Shown in pieces: positions 1 to 8,849 of a stretch of 25,546 nucleotides of DNA. A program made the translations under genes and the position numbers. Position 1 is the first letter of the stretch; each line of letters opens with the position of its first letter. This DNA is from an uncultured Eubacterium sp. Its GTDB lineage: Bacteria; Bacillota_A; Clostridia; Lachnospirales; Lachnospiraceae. The DNA lies in NCBI GenBank assembly GCA_948468465.1, contig CAOKJJ010000064.1, positions 1-25,546 on the forward strand. Reading direction: 5' to 3'. Below the pieces are notes generated by a model, which was given only the letters and a program-made list of their open reading frames with translations, searched no databases and had not been told where the DNA came from.

Positions 1-83
1 TCTTCTTTATATAAATGATAATACTCAGTGATACTTTCTAAAATCTTCTTTCTTGCCTCTTTTTCACTCATATTTTCAAACAT
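1..83 (-). CDS. rfbH: RfbH-like dehydratase, N-terminus only (runs off window)
   Basis: Only the first 27 codons are present. The ATG at 83 follows a GGGGGAAAG ribosome binding site five bases upstream. The peptide begins MFENMSEKEARKKILESI and resembles, from memory, the N-terminal helix of RfbH-type enzymes. RfbH (CDP-6-deoxy-L-threo-D-glycero-4-hexulose-3-dehydrase) is a PLP- and iron-sulfur-dependent enzyme of the DegT/aminotransferase superfamily. It removes the C3 hydroxyl of CDP-4-keto-6-deoxyglucose on the way to CDP-3,6-dideoxyhexoses. It lies 52 bp downstream of rfbF in the same operon, which strongly supports the call. No catalytic residue is visible in this fragment, so the identity rests on the N-terminus and the context. 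Confidence 0.6.
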   Translation of the reverse strand, partial: MFENMSEKEARKKILESITEYYHLYKE

Positions 84-135
84 TTTTCTTTCCCCCGGCT
101 TTGAATCATATAACAGATAATCTGGATACTTTTTA

Positions 136-915
136 TTAATCCTCCCAGATTTTCCATGGTGCCCTGCCGTCAGCCAGTAGCTTTTCCAGATACAGTTTAT
201 CCTTCATGGTATCCATGCACTGCCAGAACCCCCTGTATCTGAATGCGGCAAGGTTTCCCTCCCTGGATAAACGTTCCATCGGTTCTGCCTCAAACGCCGT
301 CTGGTCACCTGCAATGTAATCAAACACCTGCGGCTCCAATACCATATAGCCGCCATTGATCCATCCGCCGTCCTCTTTTCTTTTTTCCGCAAAACGTTCA
401 ATCATATTATAATTATTGATCTCCAGAGCACCAAATCTCCCGCCCGGCTGGACTGCTGTTACGGTTGCCAGTTTCCCATGTTTTCTGTGGAATTCCACCA
501 CTTCCCTGATATTGACGTCACAGACCCCGTCCCCGTATGTAAGCAGGAATGTTTCCCCTCCGGTATAGTTTCTGATACGCTTAATCCTGCCTCCGGTCAT
601 GGTATCCATTCCCGTATCCACAACCGTCACCTTCCATGGCTCCGCAATATTGTTATGGACCGTCATAGCATTTTCCGATGAAAAATCAAAGGTAACGTCT
701 GACCGGTGCAGGTAATAATTCGCAAAAAATTCCTTGATTACCTGCTGTTTATATCCAGCGCATATAATGAATTCATGGAAACCATAACAGGAATATCCCT
801 TCATAATATGCCATAATATCGGCTGTCCGTGAATTTCAATCATAGGTTTTGGCCTTGCCATGCTTTCCTCTGAAATTCTTGTCCCGTAACCGCCCGCCAA
901 AATAACAACCTTCAT
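136..915 (-). CDS. rfbF: Glucose-1-phosphate cytidylyltransferase
   Basis: The protein has 259 residues, close to the roughly 257 of Salmonella RfbF. It makes CDP-glucose from CTP and glucose-1-phosphate, the first step towards CDP-3,6-dideoxyhexoses. The nucleotidyltransferase signature is intact: GGYGTR at residues 8-13, RPKPM at 21-25, and the metal-binding YGDG at 127-130. The ATG at 915 was chosen over an upstream in-frame ATG at 975 because GGAGCAGGAA directly precedes it and the family begins at MKVVILAGG. The start overlaps the stop of the preceding glycosyltransferase (ATGA), so the two are probably translationally coupled. It is a soluble cytoplasmic enzyme. The next gene, rfbH, is in the same pathway; rfbG (CDP-glucose dehydratase) is not in the window and presumably lies beyond its left edge. 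Confidence 0.93.
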   Translation of the reverse strand: MKVVILAGGYGTRISEESMARPKPMIEIHGQPILWHIMKGYSCYGFHEFIICAGYKQQVIKEFFANYYLHRSDVTFDFSSENAMTVHNNIAEPWKVTVVDTGMDTMTGGRIKRIRNYTGGETFLLTYGDGVCDVNIREVVEFHRKHGKLATVTAVQPGGRFGALEINNYNMIERFAEKRKEDGGWINGGYMVLEPQVFDYIAGDQTAFEAEPMERLSREGNLAAFRYRGFWQCMDTMKDKLYLEKLLADGRAPWKIWED

Positions 916-2006
916 TTCCTGCTCCTTTTCCAGCCTGTTCCTTTTTCCCTCTTCCTGAACAGCAGGCCTGCCCATCCCAATTTATATCCCAGCAGGATCA
1001 TTTTTCTATAAAAGCCGCTGCAGTACCGTCTGTCCAGCTTATACTTTTTCCATACTTCCGCAAAACCAATCTTATATTTAACCCCTGGAAAAATACTATA
1101 CTCAATAACCACAGCATTCTGTCTTGCCCGCTCCGTCTTCCTGTCACCCATCCCCAGTTCACCTGCAGCTTTTGCGGCAAGCGCCGGGCCCGTTTCCAGT
1201 ATGGCCTGCATTGCTTCCGTCTTTGTTGAGGCATTCTCTGAAAAGCGGCACACCGTTAATCTGTCCGGCAGAATACCTGCCCCGTACTCCATAAACATAT
1301 TTGCATGGAATACCATATCCGCAAACGGACCGAATTCATCATTGAATCCCCCAAGCGCAATGCTTTTTTCTCTGTTTAACACAAACGGGTTGCATGGGAA
1401 GTGCCTGCTGTATGCCACATCCCTGATACCCATGGGAATCACTTTTCCTGCATTGAGCCTTATAAACATCCTTATCCCGATTCTGGTAAAAAAATCATGC
1501 TGTATACTGTTTTTCTTTTCCTGCGGGCCCCGCTGGTCCAACAGATCCCTGTATGTCCCAAGAAGCCCGCCTTGCGTGTGTTTTATGGCCGGAATTATAT
1601 TCTGTAGAAACGTCTTCTTCAGTAAATCATCATCATTTAAGATACAGAACCACGGGGCGGGCGCCAGTTCGATGCATCTGTTCCAGTTCCCGAACATTCC
1701 CAGGTTTCCCTGGTTCCTGTAATATTTTATAAAATCGTATTTCCTGCAGTATCTTTTCATCAGCAGATCTGTATCAGTATCCCCTCCGGCGCAGTTATCA
1801 ACCACATAAATGCCGTACCTGATACCGCCTGTCTGCATAATGGCACTGCGGACTGCTTGTTCCAGCAGGCCGCTCCGTTTATAGGTAGGTATCATAATGG
1901 CAAAATCATAGTCTGCGTCATCATTTCCATAGAGCAGTATGGATTTATACATTTTATATTTTGCGAAATTATCCTTTCGCGATTTCCACTGGTTCCAGTC
2001 CGTCAT
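912..2006 (-). CDS. Family 2 glycosyltransferase
   Basis: This is a 364-residue GT-A fold transferase. The nucleotide-binding start is IMIPTYKRSG (about residues 37-46). GNLGMFGNWNR (100-110) precedes the metal-binding LNDDD (123-127), where the DxD-type acidic triplet is intact. A later GGFNDEFGPFADM segment matches the acceptor-side region of GT2 enzymes. No transmembrane segment is apparent, so it should act at the cytoplasmic face on lipid-linked sugar. The ATG at 2006 has GGGGAAAGGAAA immediately upstream but overlaps the flippase gene by 38 bp; the next in-frame ATG (1952) has a poorer site. It sits between wzx and rfbF, so transfer of the dideoxyhexose or a neighbouring residue is possible. 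Donor and acceptor cannot be read from the sequence. Confidence 0.85.
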   Translation of the reverse strand: MTDWNQWKSRKDNFAKYKMYKSILLYGNDDADYDFAIMIPTYKRSGLLEQAVRSAIMQTGGIRYGIYVVDNCAGGDTDTDLLMKRYCRKYDFIKYYRNQGNLGMFGNWNRCIELAPAPWFCILNDDDLLKKTFLQNIIPAIKHTQGGLLGTYRDLLDQRGPQEKKNSIQHDFFTRIGIRMFIRLNAGKVIPMGIRDVAYSRHFPCNPFVLNREKSIALGGFNDEFGPFADMVFHANMFMEYGAGILPDRLTVCRFSENASTKTEAMQAILETGPALAAKAAGELGMGDRKTERARQNAVVIEYSIFPGVKYKIGFAEVWKKYKLDRRYCSGFYRKMILLGYKLGWAGLLFRKREKGTGWKRSRK

Positions 2007-3213
2007 TTTCCTTTCCCCTTTTTTTAATATAAAACAGAATTTCCATAAATAAGGCAGCCGACAGCATGCCTGAAAAAATAATTATGGAATAACTGATCCC
2101 GTCCATCCCCCATAATATAATCATTTTCCTTAAAAAAAACAGTTCCGGCAGCACGGTACAAATACTGCTGAATAATAAAGTTTTTATCTTACGTATTGCT
2201 ATTAATATATTGCTGAAAACCCAGACCGCAGCTATCAGGACCGCGCTTAATGCAACCGGCACAAAAAGGCCTGTATACGGAATGATGCCTTCCCCGAAAA
2301 GAAACACCAAAAATGCACTGCCCGCCAGCTTTACAGCCAGAACTGCAGCTGCCCCTGACAGTACAAGCACACCTGCCACTTTCAGAAACAGCTCCCGGAA
2401 ATGCAGCATGTCCCTGTTCTTATAGTAACCACAGAAAAAAGGCACCAGCGGGTTAAAAACCAGTATGGCAACAACATTTATTAACATTGTGGGCGCTGAC
2501 AGGGACCCAAACACCCCCAGCTGCTCCGTTCCATATAACCCTGCATAAACCAGCCGCGGAAAAACCGGTATGTAATTAATAATAAAATTATATATAACCA
2601 ACGGCAGGCAGACGCACAGCAGCCCTGCCAGCCCCTTCCTGTCAATGTCACTGGTATGGATCCTGCCTGTATTTATTTTCCTCCTGTCATATGCAAAACA
2701 TATGACCGCCAGTTCCGCGGAAATAACAGACAGCGTCAAGGCGGTATTTCCCGTTTCCGCCAGCAGCAGGATAAAGGTCACCAGCAGCACTGTCCCACGC
2801 AGCAGATAGGATATGCATATCACATGGTATTTTACCTGCTTTTGCAGAATGCCGTGGAATACGTCCGCAAGCGCTTCCGTCACCTTTATAACCATAAAGG
2901 CAGCCACACAGAAACGCTGTCTGCTGCCTTCACAGAAAAGCAGTACATATACCAGGCATAATCCAAACGCTGCCAGACAGGTAAGGTATCTGCTGCTTAT
3001 ATATTCCTTATCCCCGTACTTATTTTCCAGATCGGAAATCTGGAACTGCCGCATTGTAAACAACGCAATCACGGAAAACAGATTTGTGATACTGGATGCA
3101 AGTGTCAGTTCACCCGCCGCACCATATCCCGATATCCTTACTGCCAGGACAGTCATCAGCCACTGGCATCCCAGATAAAACACACTTCCGGCTGTATTCA
3201 GCACCATCTGCAT
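1969..3213 (-). CDS. wzx: Wzx-type polysaccharide/lipid-linked sugar flippase
   Basis: This is a polytopic membrane protein of at least 414 residues. It has about 12 hydrophobic segments separated by short charged loops, and an N-terminus (NTAGSVFYLGCQWLM) typical of the MATE/MOP-family flippases found in Lachnospiraceae surface polysaccharide loci. Such proteins flip undecaprenyl-linked sugars to the outer leaflet. The ATG at 3213 has no convincing ribosome binding site. The frame stays open upstream and an AGAAGGG site lies six bases before an ATT codon at 3244-3246. Starting there would add 11 residues (start codon, then CDQKCRLSLQ) that look like the usual N-terminus of the family, so the true start is probably non-ATG. 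A flippase beside an ABC exporter suggests it serves a side-chain sugar rather than the main chain. Confidence 0.82.
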   Translation of the reverse strand: MQMVLNTAGSVFYLGCQWLMTVLAVRISGYGAAGELTLASSITNLFSVIALFTMRQFQISDLENKYGDKEYISSRYLTCLAAFGLCLVYVLLFCEGSRQRFCVAAFMVIKVTEALADVFHGILQKQVKYHVICISYLLRGTVLLVTFILLLAETGNTALTLSVISAELAVICFAYDRRKINTGRIHTSDIDRKGLAGLLCVCLPLVIYNFIINYIPVFPRLVYAGLYGTEQLGVFGSLSAPTMLINVVAILVFNPLVPFFCGYYKNRDMLHFRELFLKVAGVLVLSGAAAVLAVKLAGSAFLVFLFGEGIIPYTGLFVPVALSAVLIAAVWVFSNILIAIRKIKTLLFSSICTVLPELFFLRKMIILWGMDGISYSIIIFSGMLSAALFMEILFYIKKRGKENDGLEPVEIAKG

Positions 3214-3267
3214 CTGCAGTGATAACCGGCATTTCTGATCACAAATAAAAAACCCTTCTTTCTGATT

Positions 3268-4056
3268 TTATACTATGTTGGATCGCTCACTTTTTTTATA
3301 CAGTGCACACAGCAGTCCTGCAACCGGATCCGGCCAGAACTTCCGGTACATGGCAAGGTCTTCTCCGGTTCTTACGTTTTCCCTGATCACATTTGATGTT
3401 TCCGAATTTTTATGAATGCGGTGGGCAACAAGCGGCTTCCTGCAGTATATAAACTCCCCCTCCAGTTTTGAAAGTGCCTCCCATGCCTCCCAGTCCACGT
3501 CCGCCCTGAATCTGCCATAGAATATTACCTCCGGCAGGTTCGACTGGAAAAAGGCCACGGACGGACAGCAGATCGGGGAGCCCAGGGACAGGATCCTCCT
3601 GCGCAGGAAAATACTTTTCCGGCCGAAGGGAAACCGCATGGCAAACAGCATAAAACGCTTAATCCTGAGCAGGAAACTATCCGTTACCATTTTTCCATCC
3701 CGGATCTCATAATAATCAGAAAAGAAAATCAACGGTTTTGAGGATTTCCCGGCATACTTCAATAATTTTTCCGTATATTTTTTTGAATACACATCATCCT
3801 GATGCGCAATGGTAACTATGGAATTTTTACACCTGGAATAGGCAAAATTCCAGTCCTTTACAATTCCGGACCCTCCTTCATTCACCAGACACGGTATCCC
3901 GTATTTCCTGCACAGGCCGAATATATAATCACACGGTGTTGACGTGGCCAGTATGATTTCTGATGGTGCCGTCTGGTTTTTTAACGAACGCATGCATTGT
4001 TCCAGATAAGGGCTTTCCTTATATGCACAAATTACAAACACATGTTTTTCTGTCAT
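3268..4056 (-). CDS. Family 2 glycosyltransferase
   Basis: A 262-residue GT-A transferase. It starts FVICAYKESPYLEQCM (about residues 7-22) and carries the acidic metal-binding motif HQDDVY (85-90). NEGGSGIVKDWN (59-70) corresponds to the conserved loop before that motif. A basic stretch with two short hydrophobic patches around residues 130-165 may dock it on the membrane, but no clear transmembrane helix is seen. The ATG at 4056 is preceded by GGGAGGAAGGGCGG. It is followed by wzx after 54 bp and preceded by a 111 bp gap after the DUF2304 gene. Substrate unknown. Confidence 0.82.
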   Translation of the reverse strand: MTEKHVFVICAYKESPYLEQCMRSLKNQTAPSEIILATSTPCDYIFGLCRKYGIPCLVNEGGSGIVKDWNFAYSRCKNSIVTIAHQDDVYSKKYTEKLLKYAGKSSKPLIFFSDYYEIRDGKMVTDSFLLRIKRFMLFAMRFPFGRKSIFLRRRILSLGSPICCPSVAFFQSNLPEVIFYGRFRADVDWEAWEALSKLEGEFIYCRKPLVAHRIHKNSETSNVIRENVRTGEDLAMYRKFWPDPVAGLLCALYKKSERSNIV

Positions 4057-4167
4057 ATGCCGCCCTTCCTCCCTTCCATATCCTTTTTCCTTTTTTCATA
4101 ACAGCGCTTTTCCGCGCGTTTCCTTAATTTCGGACATTCCTTCCGTTACAATGCACATATTCCGGAA

Positions 4168-4560
4168 TCAGTCCTTCTTTACTGCCGTACGGTCCTGTTC
4201 CCTTTCCCCGTTTTTTTCGTAATATTCATATACCTGCCTGCGCAGGATTGCCAGTTCCTGCGCCAGCCGCTTTACCTTATCATTCAGATGGCTCACAGCC
4301 ATGGATAAGGTAAATATAATGCACATACTTATACAGAATCCAAAGAAAAACAGCATATTCACAGGACTTAATATACCCACTGCTACAGAAAGCCTGTCCA
4401 GCATCTCGGGCCATAAAGCCAGAAATATGACAGCAGCACCAAGTATCATCCACCCAAAAGCATAGCGCAGATCCAGTTCTTTCTTTTTTATCAGGCGGAA
4501 CATGCAGAAATAAAGTATGATTACCATGCAGACAACAATTATCTGTAGTTTTAAAGTCAT
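4168..4560 (-). CDS. DUF2304 small membrane protein, probable partner of the adjacent polyprenyl-P sugar synthase
   Basis: A 130-residue protein with three predicted membrane helices (about residues 4-22, 35-52 and 66-88), followed by a charged amphipathic tail (about 90-115) that looks like a short coiled coil. The pattern matches the DUF2304 family. Members are regularly encoded next to GT2 polyprenyl-phosphate sugar synthases; streptococcal GacJ, which binds and stimulates GacI, is the model I have in mind. The start at 4560 was chosen because GGGAG lies eight bases upstream; an in-frame ATG at 4584 lies inside the preceding gene and lacks a good site. The stop of that gene is four bases before this ATG, so the pair is likely co-translated. 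Because the neighbouring GT2 lacks membrane helices, this protein may anchor it. Confidence 0.8.
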   Translation of the reverse strand: MTLKLQIIVVCMVIILYFCMFRLIKKKELDLRYAFGWMILGAAVIFLALWPEMLDRLSVAVGILSPVNMLFFFGFCISMCIIFTLSMAVSHLNDKVKRLAQELAILRRQVYEYYEKNGEREQDRTAVKKD

Positions 4561-4564
4561 GATA

Positions 4565-5254
4565 TTAACTCCCACATCTTGCAATCATAACAGCAAGACT
4601 TACCTTTATCATATAATAAATACTTTTTAGCATTGATATGGATGATACGCCACTTTCCCTCCCGTTCATGATGACAGGCATTTCACATACCTTATAATGA
4701 CCAGACAGTACTGTCACAACACTTTCCGGCTCCGGATAATCTTTTGGATAATCATCCATAAATTTTTCCATTAACCTGCGGTTAACCATACGCATACCAG
4801 ACGTTGGATCCGTAATTTTACTACCAGTCAGCATTCCAATAAGCCATGAAAAATACCTGATCCCCATACGCCGTAAATAGGAAGACTGGAACCCTTCCAT
4901 CCGGATAAAACGGCTCCCGATAACCATATCCGCCCTCTCGCGCATCATTTTTTCCTGCATTAACGGCAGGTATTCCGCCCGGTGCTGGCCGTCCCCGTCA
5001 AACTGCACGGCTATATCATAGCCCTGGTAAAATGCATACCTGTAGCCTGTCTGCACAGCCCCGCCAATGCCAAGATTGACCGGCAGATTCAGATAGCTGA
5101 ACCCTTTCTCACGGCAAATGCCAAGCGTACCGTCCACCGAAGAATCATTAATCACCAGATAATCAAACCCCGGTACGTTTTTTTTAATATCCTCAATTGT
5201 ATGTACAATGCTGCCTTCCTCATTATATGCAGGAATAATGATAAGTGCCTTCAT
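4565..5254 (-). CDS. Polyprenyl-phosphate glycosyltransferase (DPM1/GtrB/GacI-like GT2)
   Basis: A 229-residue GT2 enzyme of the dolichol/undecaprenyl-phosphate sugar synthase type. It has IPAYNEEGSI (7-16), INDSSVDGT (35-43), NLGIGGAVQTG (60-70), the metal-binding FDGDGQH (85-91) and DPTSGMRMVNR (about 149-159). These enzymes transfer a sugar from a nucleotide donor to a polyprenyl phosphate at the inner membrane face, giving the donor for an extracellular GT-C transferase. Bacterial GtrB carries two C-terminal membrane helices; here the protein ends soon after the catalytic domain. The DUF2304 gene just downstream could supply the membrane part. AGAGGG lies seven bases before the ATG. The GT-C gene upstream in the operon is the likely user of its product. 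The sugar is unknown. Confidence 0.9.
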   Translation of the reverse strand: MKALIIIPAYNEEGSIVHTIEDIKKNVPGFDYLVINDSSVDGTLGICREKGFSYLNLPVNLGIGGAVQTGYRYAFYQGYDIAVQFDGDGQHRAEYLPLMQEKMMRERADMVIGSRFIRMEGFQSSYLRRMGIRYFSWLIGMLTGSKITDPTSGMRMVNRRLMEKFMDDYPKDYPEPESVVTVLSGHYKVCEMPVIMNGRESGVSSISMLKSIYYMIKVSLAVMIARCGS

Positions 5255-5340
5255 CCTGATCCCTCTTTATTTTAACCATAGTATCCTGCCCGCAAACCAC
5301 GGACAGTTTCATGCTGTCTGCATCTGTCCTGCGATAACCA

Positions 5341-7659
5341 TCATTCATGAGAAACCGTAATACTGTGCAGCGCCACTGCTAATTTCCTTGCATCCTGGCC
5401 TACACCCATCTCCATCGGGGACACTGCATCAGGAAAACGTACTTTAAAACCACCATCCCCATTTTGCGGATGCAGTTCAAAGGAAAACTTCTGCTCTCCT
5501 TCAGCCACGCCATCATAAATCATACGTTCTCCCTGATAAATCTCTACTCCCTGTTTCCCATTATAGGTTCCCTTCAGATCAAACATGACCGTAACAGTCC
5601 CCGTTTCTTTCGGAACACGCACCCGGATCTCCATCTCACTGCCATCTGTCCATGAAAAATCTTCCTCACATAAAGATATCCCTTTTTGTACAAATAACGG
5701 AACATTATAGCCTTCCCTTGCAAAACGGATCTCCGCCAGTATATCGCCCGTGCGGTAAACTTCTGCTTTTTCCGGATACCGGATCCTTTCAGGATCCGTA
5801 TTCCTGTATACTGTATAATGTTCCCCTGATATTTCAGGAAGAATTTCACATCCTCCGATTACACGATCTATATCCTGTTCTGGAGCATTAAAAATCAGAT
5901 AGTCAGCCATATCTATATGATATTCTCCTTCCCAGATACAATCCGTAAAGTTCATTTCAGATATTTTACTATCTTTCTGCCCTGACAAGTCCATTTCACG
6001 AAAAAGCATATCATACCTGGTTTCAAAATTATTTGTTCCTTCGAAATACGTATCATATATCTTCGCATCCTTGCCGTATCCATTCTCACATACAAAAAGC
6101 ACATTACATTCATCCAATCCGTGCTCCCTAAAGTAGGTACTAATCGTACACATTTCATTTATCGCAGAGCGGTTCGCATCGTAACCATGCAGATATGGTA
6201 TTGCAAGCCAGACATTTATCATACATACAAAAGCCATGGAAACAAACACGATAGGAGAAAAATACTTTTTCAGCTTTCCTGAATATAGAACCAGATTCCA
6301 TGCGGCCAGTACAATTCCCACTACCATACTGACGGCAATTGCAGATAGAGGAAAAACAACCATACCATCCGTATCTAATGAAACATCCTGCAGATTACCT
6401 ACTGCGAACTGCACAAGGGAAAGCGCAAGATTTTCAGTTATGCACCCGCTTTTTACGCCTTTAAACCCCAGCATGCAGATTCCCCAGAAAAAAAAACAGA
6501 ACAGAATGGATACCAGCTTTCCTTTCCGCATATATGCAGAATCTCCTTCCGTATCGGAAACTGACCGAAAGAATACTGGAAGAAACAGCCCAGCCATTGA
6601 AGCGAAATACCGCAAATGAACACGCGGCATATTTTTTCCAAGATCCTCAACTACCGTGATCTTAAGCACAACCACCAGAAACGTACCCAGCAGGAGAATC
6701 ACCGCATATAGATATGCATTCTGGGTCTTCCGGCTGATTTTTCTGTAATGCAGGACTGGGTAAAACACCGGAAAAACCATAAATGCCATGGCCGCCCCCA
6801 GTACATAATATAAAACCGCATACACCATATAAAAACACTGGTAACTGCTGGAAAAAACGGCTGTTTCCACCGTATAGTCAGCATCATTCATATTATGGAG
6901 CAGCAGCTTTCGCACAGCTACATAGCAGATCCCGTACACAGCGGCAAATACGACAGGTTTTATCCATTCTCCGTCTTTCATAAATTTACGGAAAGTATGC
7001 CTGCTTTTACCTGACAGTCTGTCAAGGCATGGATAAATTACCATATATGCCATATATGCCAGCCCCAGACACACACCGACACTCTTACAAAAATTCGACA
7101 GATAACAGAAAAATGCTGCGGCTGCTGCAACCGTTTTCTTCTTTGAACCGATAGATTTTATACAAAAATACATTGCAAATAACGATAACATCCAGTACAG
7201 GTTTTCCGTCATCAGGGTTCCAGCCGTAAGCATATCCGGCCAAAGCATAATTAAAATAACCGAAAACCATGCATATCTTTTTTTTAATTCCAGTTCCCTA
7301 CAGATCAGCCAGACCGGAATGACGCACAGAGACATTAAAAATGCGTTTGCCAGTGTTATAACACGCATCCGCAGAACTCCATCCGCAATACAGAAAAAAG
7401 GAGCCAGATAATAACAGTACGCCAGACTTGGAAACGAGAATGCCACGCCATGCACTTTCAATGCCTCACCCCGGAAAATGCAACGCGCCAGATTATAATA
7501 AATCAATTCGTCCCCATAAGTTTCCATAGCCTTTTCAAAATCACAGATTTTATAAAGCAGCAACGTATGTACAAAAATACAGGCTCCCAGAATAACCACA
7601 TCTTTATTCTTCTTCAAGAATACCGCCAGGCTGCCGCCTGCCCTGTTCTCGCTTTCCAT
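5341..7659 (-). CDS. GT-C membrane glycosyltransferase with C-terminal beta-rich domain
   Basis: A 772-residue protein. Residues 18-500 contain about 11-13 membrane helices. The first extracytoplasmic loop holds YGDELIYYNLAR (48-59), the Asp-Glu pair placed as in GT39/PMT-type GT-C enzymes that use polyprenyl-phosphate sugars. A soluble, presumably external region follows, ending in a roughly 110-residue beta-rich domain with VPKETGTV and, at the very end, GVGQDARKLAVALHS. The same domain ends the radical SAM protein and one GT4 in this operon. The start at 7659 has AAAGGA upstream; the in-frame ATG at 7692 has its purine-rich site too far away. Context (GT2 polyprenyl-P synthase, DUF2304, Wzx) suggests it adds side-chain sugars to the exported polymer outside the cell. 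Specificity cannot be deduced. Confidence 0.8.
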   Translation of the reverse strand: MESENRAGGSLAVFLKKNKDVVILGACIFVHTLLLYKICDFEKAMETYGDELIYYNLARCIFRGEALKVHGVAFSFPSLAYCYYLAPFFCIADGVLRMRVITLANAFLMSLCVIPVWLICRELELKKRYAWFSVILIMLWPDMLTAGTLMTENLYWMLSLFAMYFCIKSIGSKKKTVAAAAAFFCYLSNFCKSVGVCLGLAYMAYMVIYPCLDRLSGKSRHTFRKFMKDGEWIKPVVFAAVYGICYVAVRKLLLHNMNDADYTVETAVFSSSYQCFYMVYAVLYYVLGAAMAFMVFPVFYPVLHYRKISRKTQNAYLYAVILLLGTFLVVVLKITVVEDLGKNMPRVHLRYFASMAGLFLPVFFRSVSDTEGDSAYMRKGKLVSILFCFFFWGICMLGFKGVKSGCITENLALSLVQFAVGNLQDVSLDTDGMVVFPLSAIAVSMVVGIVLAAWNLVLYSGKLKKYFSPIVFVSMAFVCMINVWLAIPYLHGYDANRSAINEMCTISTYFREHGLDECNVLFVCENGYGKDAKIYDTYFEGTNNFETRYDMLFREMDLSGQKDSKISEMNFTDCIWEGEYHIDMADYLIFNAPEQDIDRVIGGCEILPEISGEHYTVYRNTDPERIRYPEKAEVYRTGDILAEIRFAREGYNVPLFVQKGISLCEEDFSWTDGSEMEIRVRVPKETGTVTVMFDLKGTYNGKQGVEIYQGERMIYDGVAEGEQKFSFELHPQNGDGGFKVRFPDAVSPMEMGVGQDARKLAVALHSITVSHE

Positions 7660-7693
7660 ACAAAAATCCTTTCCTATCCTATTCGCCCACATT

Positions 7694-8809
7694 TTATCTT
7701 TTCATATTCTCCTGCAAAACACGCTCATATATATCCAGTACTTTCCCAGCAGACTGCTCCCATGTAAATCTGCCCACACTGTTATACCCATTTTCTATCA
7801 CACACTCATAAACTTCTCTCTCCTGCTCCAACTGCACCATATATCCCGCAAACTTCTCCCACTCCCCCGGTTCCGCCAGCAATGCTCCATCCCCCGCTAC
7901 CTCCGGAATGCTGCTCACATTACTGGCAATCACAGGCTTCCCAAAGTTCATTGCTTCCAGCACCGGCAGCCCAAACCCCTCATACCAGGTAGGATACACA
8001 AACGCAAAGCAGTACCGGTACAGGTTCGCCAGCTGGGCATCTGAGACATACCCCGTCACAACGACATCTTCCGCCAGCCCCATATCTGCAATATCCCGTG
8101 CAAAATTCTCCTGCATCCATCCATATCCGCCGGCAATGCACAGCTTTTTATATGCTTTTGTATGCTCTTTATACCACCGGTACGCCTTTAACAGCGTCCC
8201 GTAATTTTTTCTTGGCTCTATCGTCCCTACCGACAGAAAATATGACCCTGCATGTAACCGGAACCTTTCCGGCACTCCCTTGTCCTCTTTTTCTGTCAGA
8301 AGCGTATCCCTGTTCCCGCAATAAATCACTTCCACCTTATCTTCCGGTACACATGGGAAAAAATGCAGCAGCCGCTCTTTTGTATAATCCGAAATGGCAA
8401 TCACCTTGTCCGCAAACAGCATTGCGTCCAGAGTCCCCTGATAGCAGAACAGCCGGTTTGCTTCTGTCGTATATTCCGGATGGTCCATAAAGCAGACATC
8501 ATAGATCGTAACAATCTTTTTCGCCGAAATGTTTTTCGGATAGCGGAAATTATTGGAGTGCACAATATCCAGCTTTTTCATCGTACTTTCTACATCACTG
8601 AAATTTTGGACCAGCTTTTCCTCAAAATTTTTCTGGCGGATTTTCACTGCGTGTTCCACGCCATGCGGCCTGTAATCATAAAACCAGGGCAGCAGCGTAT
8701 ATGTATTTTCTTTATCTATTTTTGCAAGCGCCCGGATCAGCTGGTCTGCATAAAATCCCGTCCCGGATTTATTTTCGCAGGTCTGGCTGATGTCAAATCC
8801 TATTTTCAT
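7694..8809 (-). CDS. Family 4 glycosyltransferase
   Basis: A 371-residue GT-B fold retaining transferase. The N-terminus [10 protein letters not shown] with GTGFY (17-20 region) is the acceptor-side domain. [10 protein letters not shown] (193-202) holds the Arg/Lys pair that contacts the donor diphosphate. [11 protein letters not shown] (277-287) is the EX7E donor-binding motif with both glutamates present. Length and motifs fit mannosyl- or rhamnosyltransferase-like GT4 enzymes common in polysaccharide loci. The ATG at 8809 follows GGGGAAAAAAGA. The gene sits 40 bp after the preceding GT2 and 34 bp before the GT-C gene. Acts in the cytoplasm on a lipid-linked acceptor; the sugar is unknown. 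Confidence 0.9.
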   Translation of the reverse strand: MKIGFDISQTCENKSGTGFYADQLIRALAKIDKENTYTLLPWFYDYRPHGVEHAVKIRQKNFEEKLVQNFSDVESTMKKLDIVHSNNFRYPKNISAKKIVTIYDVCFMDHPEYTTEANRLFCYQGTLDAMLFADKVIAISDYTKERLLHFFPCVPEDKVEVIYCGNRDTLLTEKEDKGVPERFRLHAGSYFLSVGTIEPRKNYGTLLKAYRWYKEHTKAYKKLCIAGGYGWMQENFARDIADMGLAEDVVVTGYVSDAQLANLYRYCFAFVYPTWYEGFGLPVLEAMNFGKPVIASNVSSIPEVAGDGALLAEPGEWEKFAGYMVQLEQEREVYECVIENGYNSVGRFTWEQSAGKVLDIYERVLQENMKR

Positions 8810-8849
8810 TCTTTTTTCCCCATTTGCTGCTGTTTCGTTACTGCTGCGG

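Noticed and set aside
4057..4167. A terminator or small gene in the 111-bp gap between the DUF2304 gene and the next GT2
   Set aside because: No stable stem with a T run and no open frame with a start and ribosome binding site was seen; the downstream genes are likely read through.
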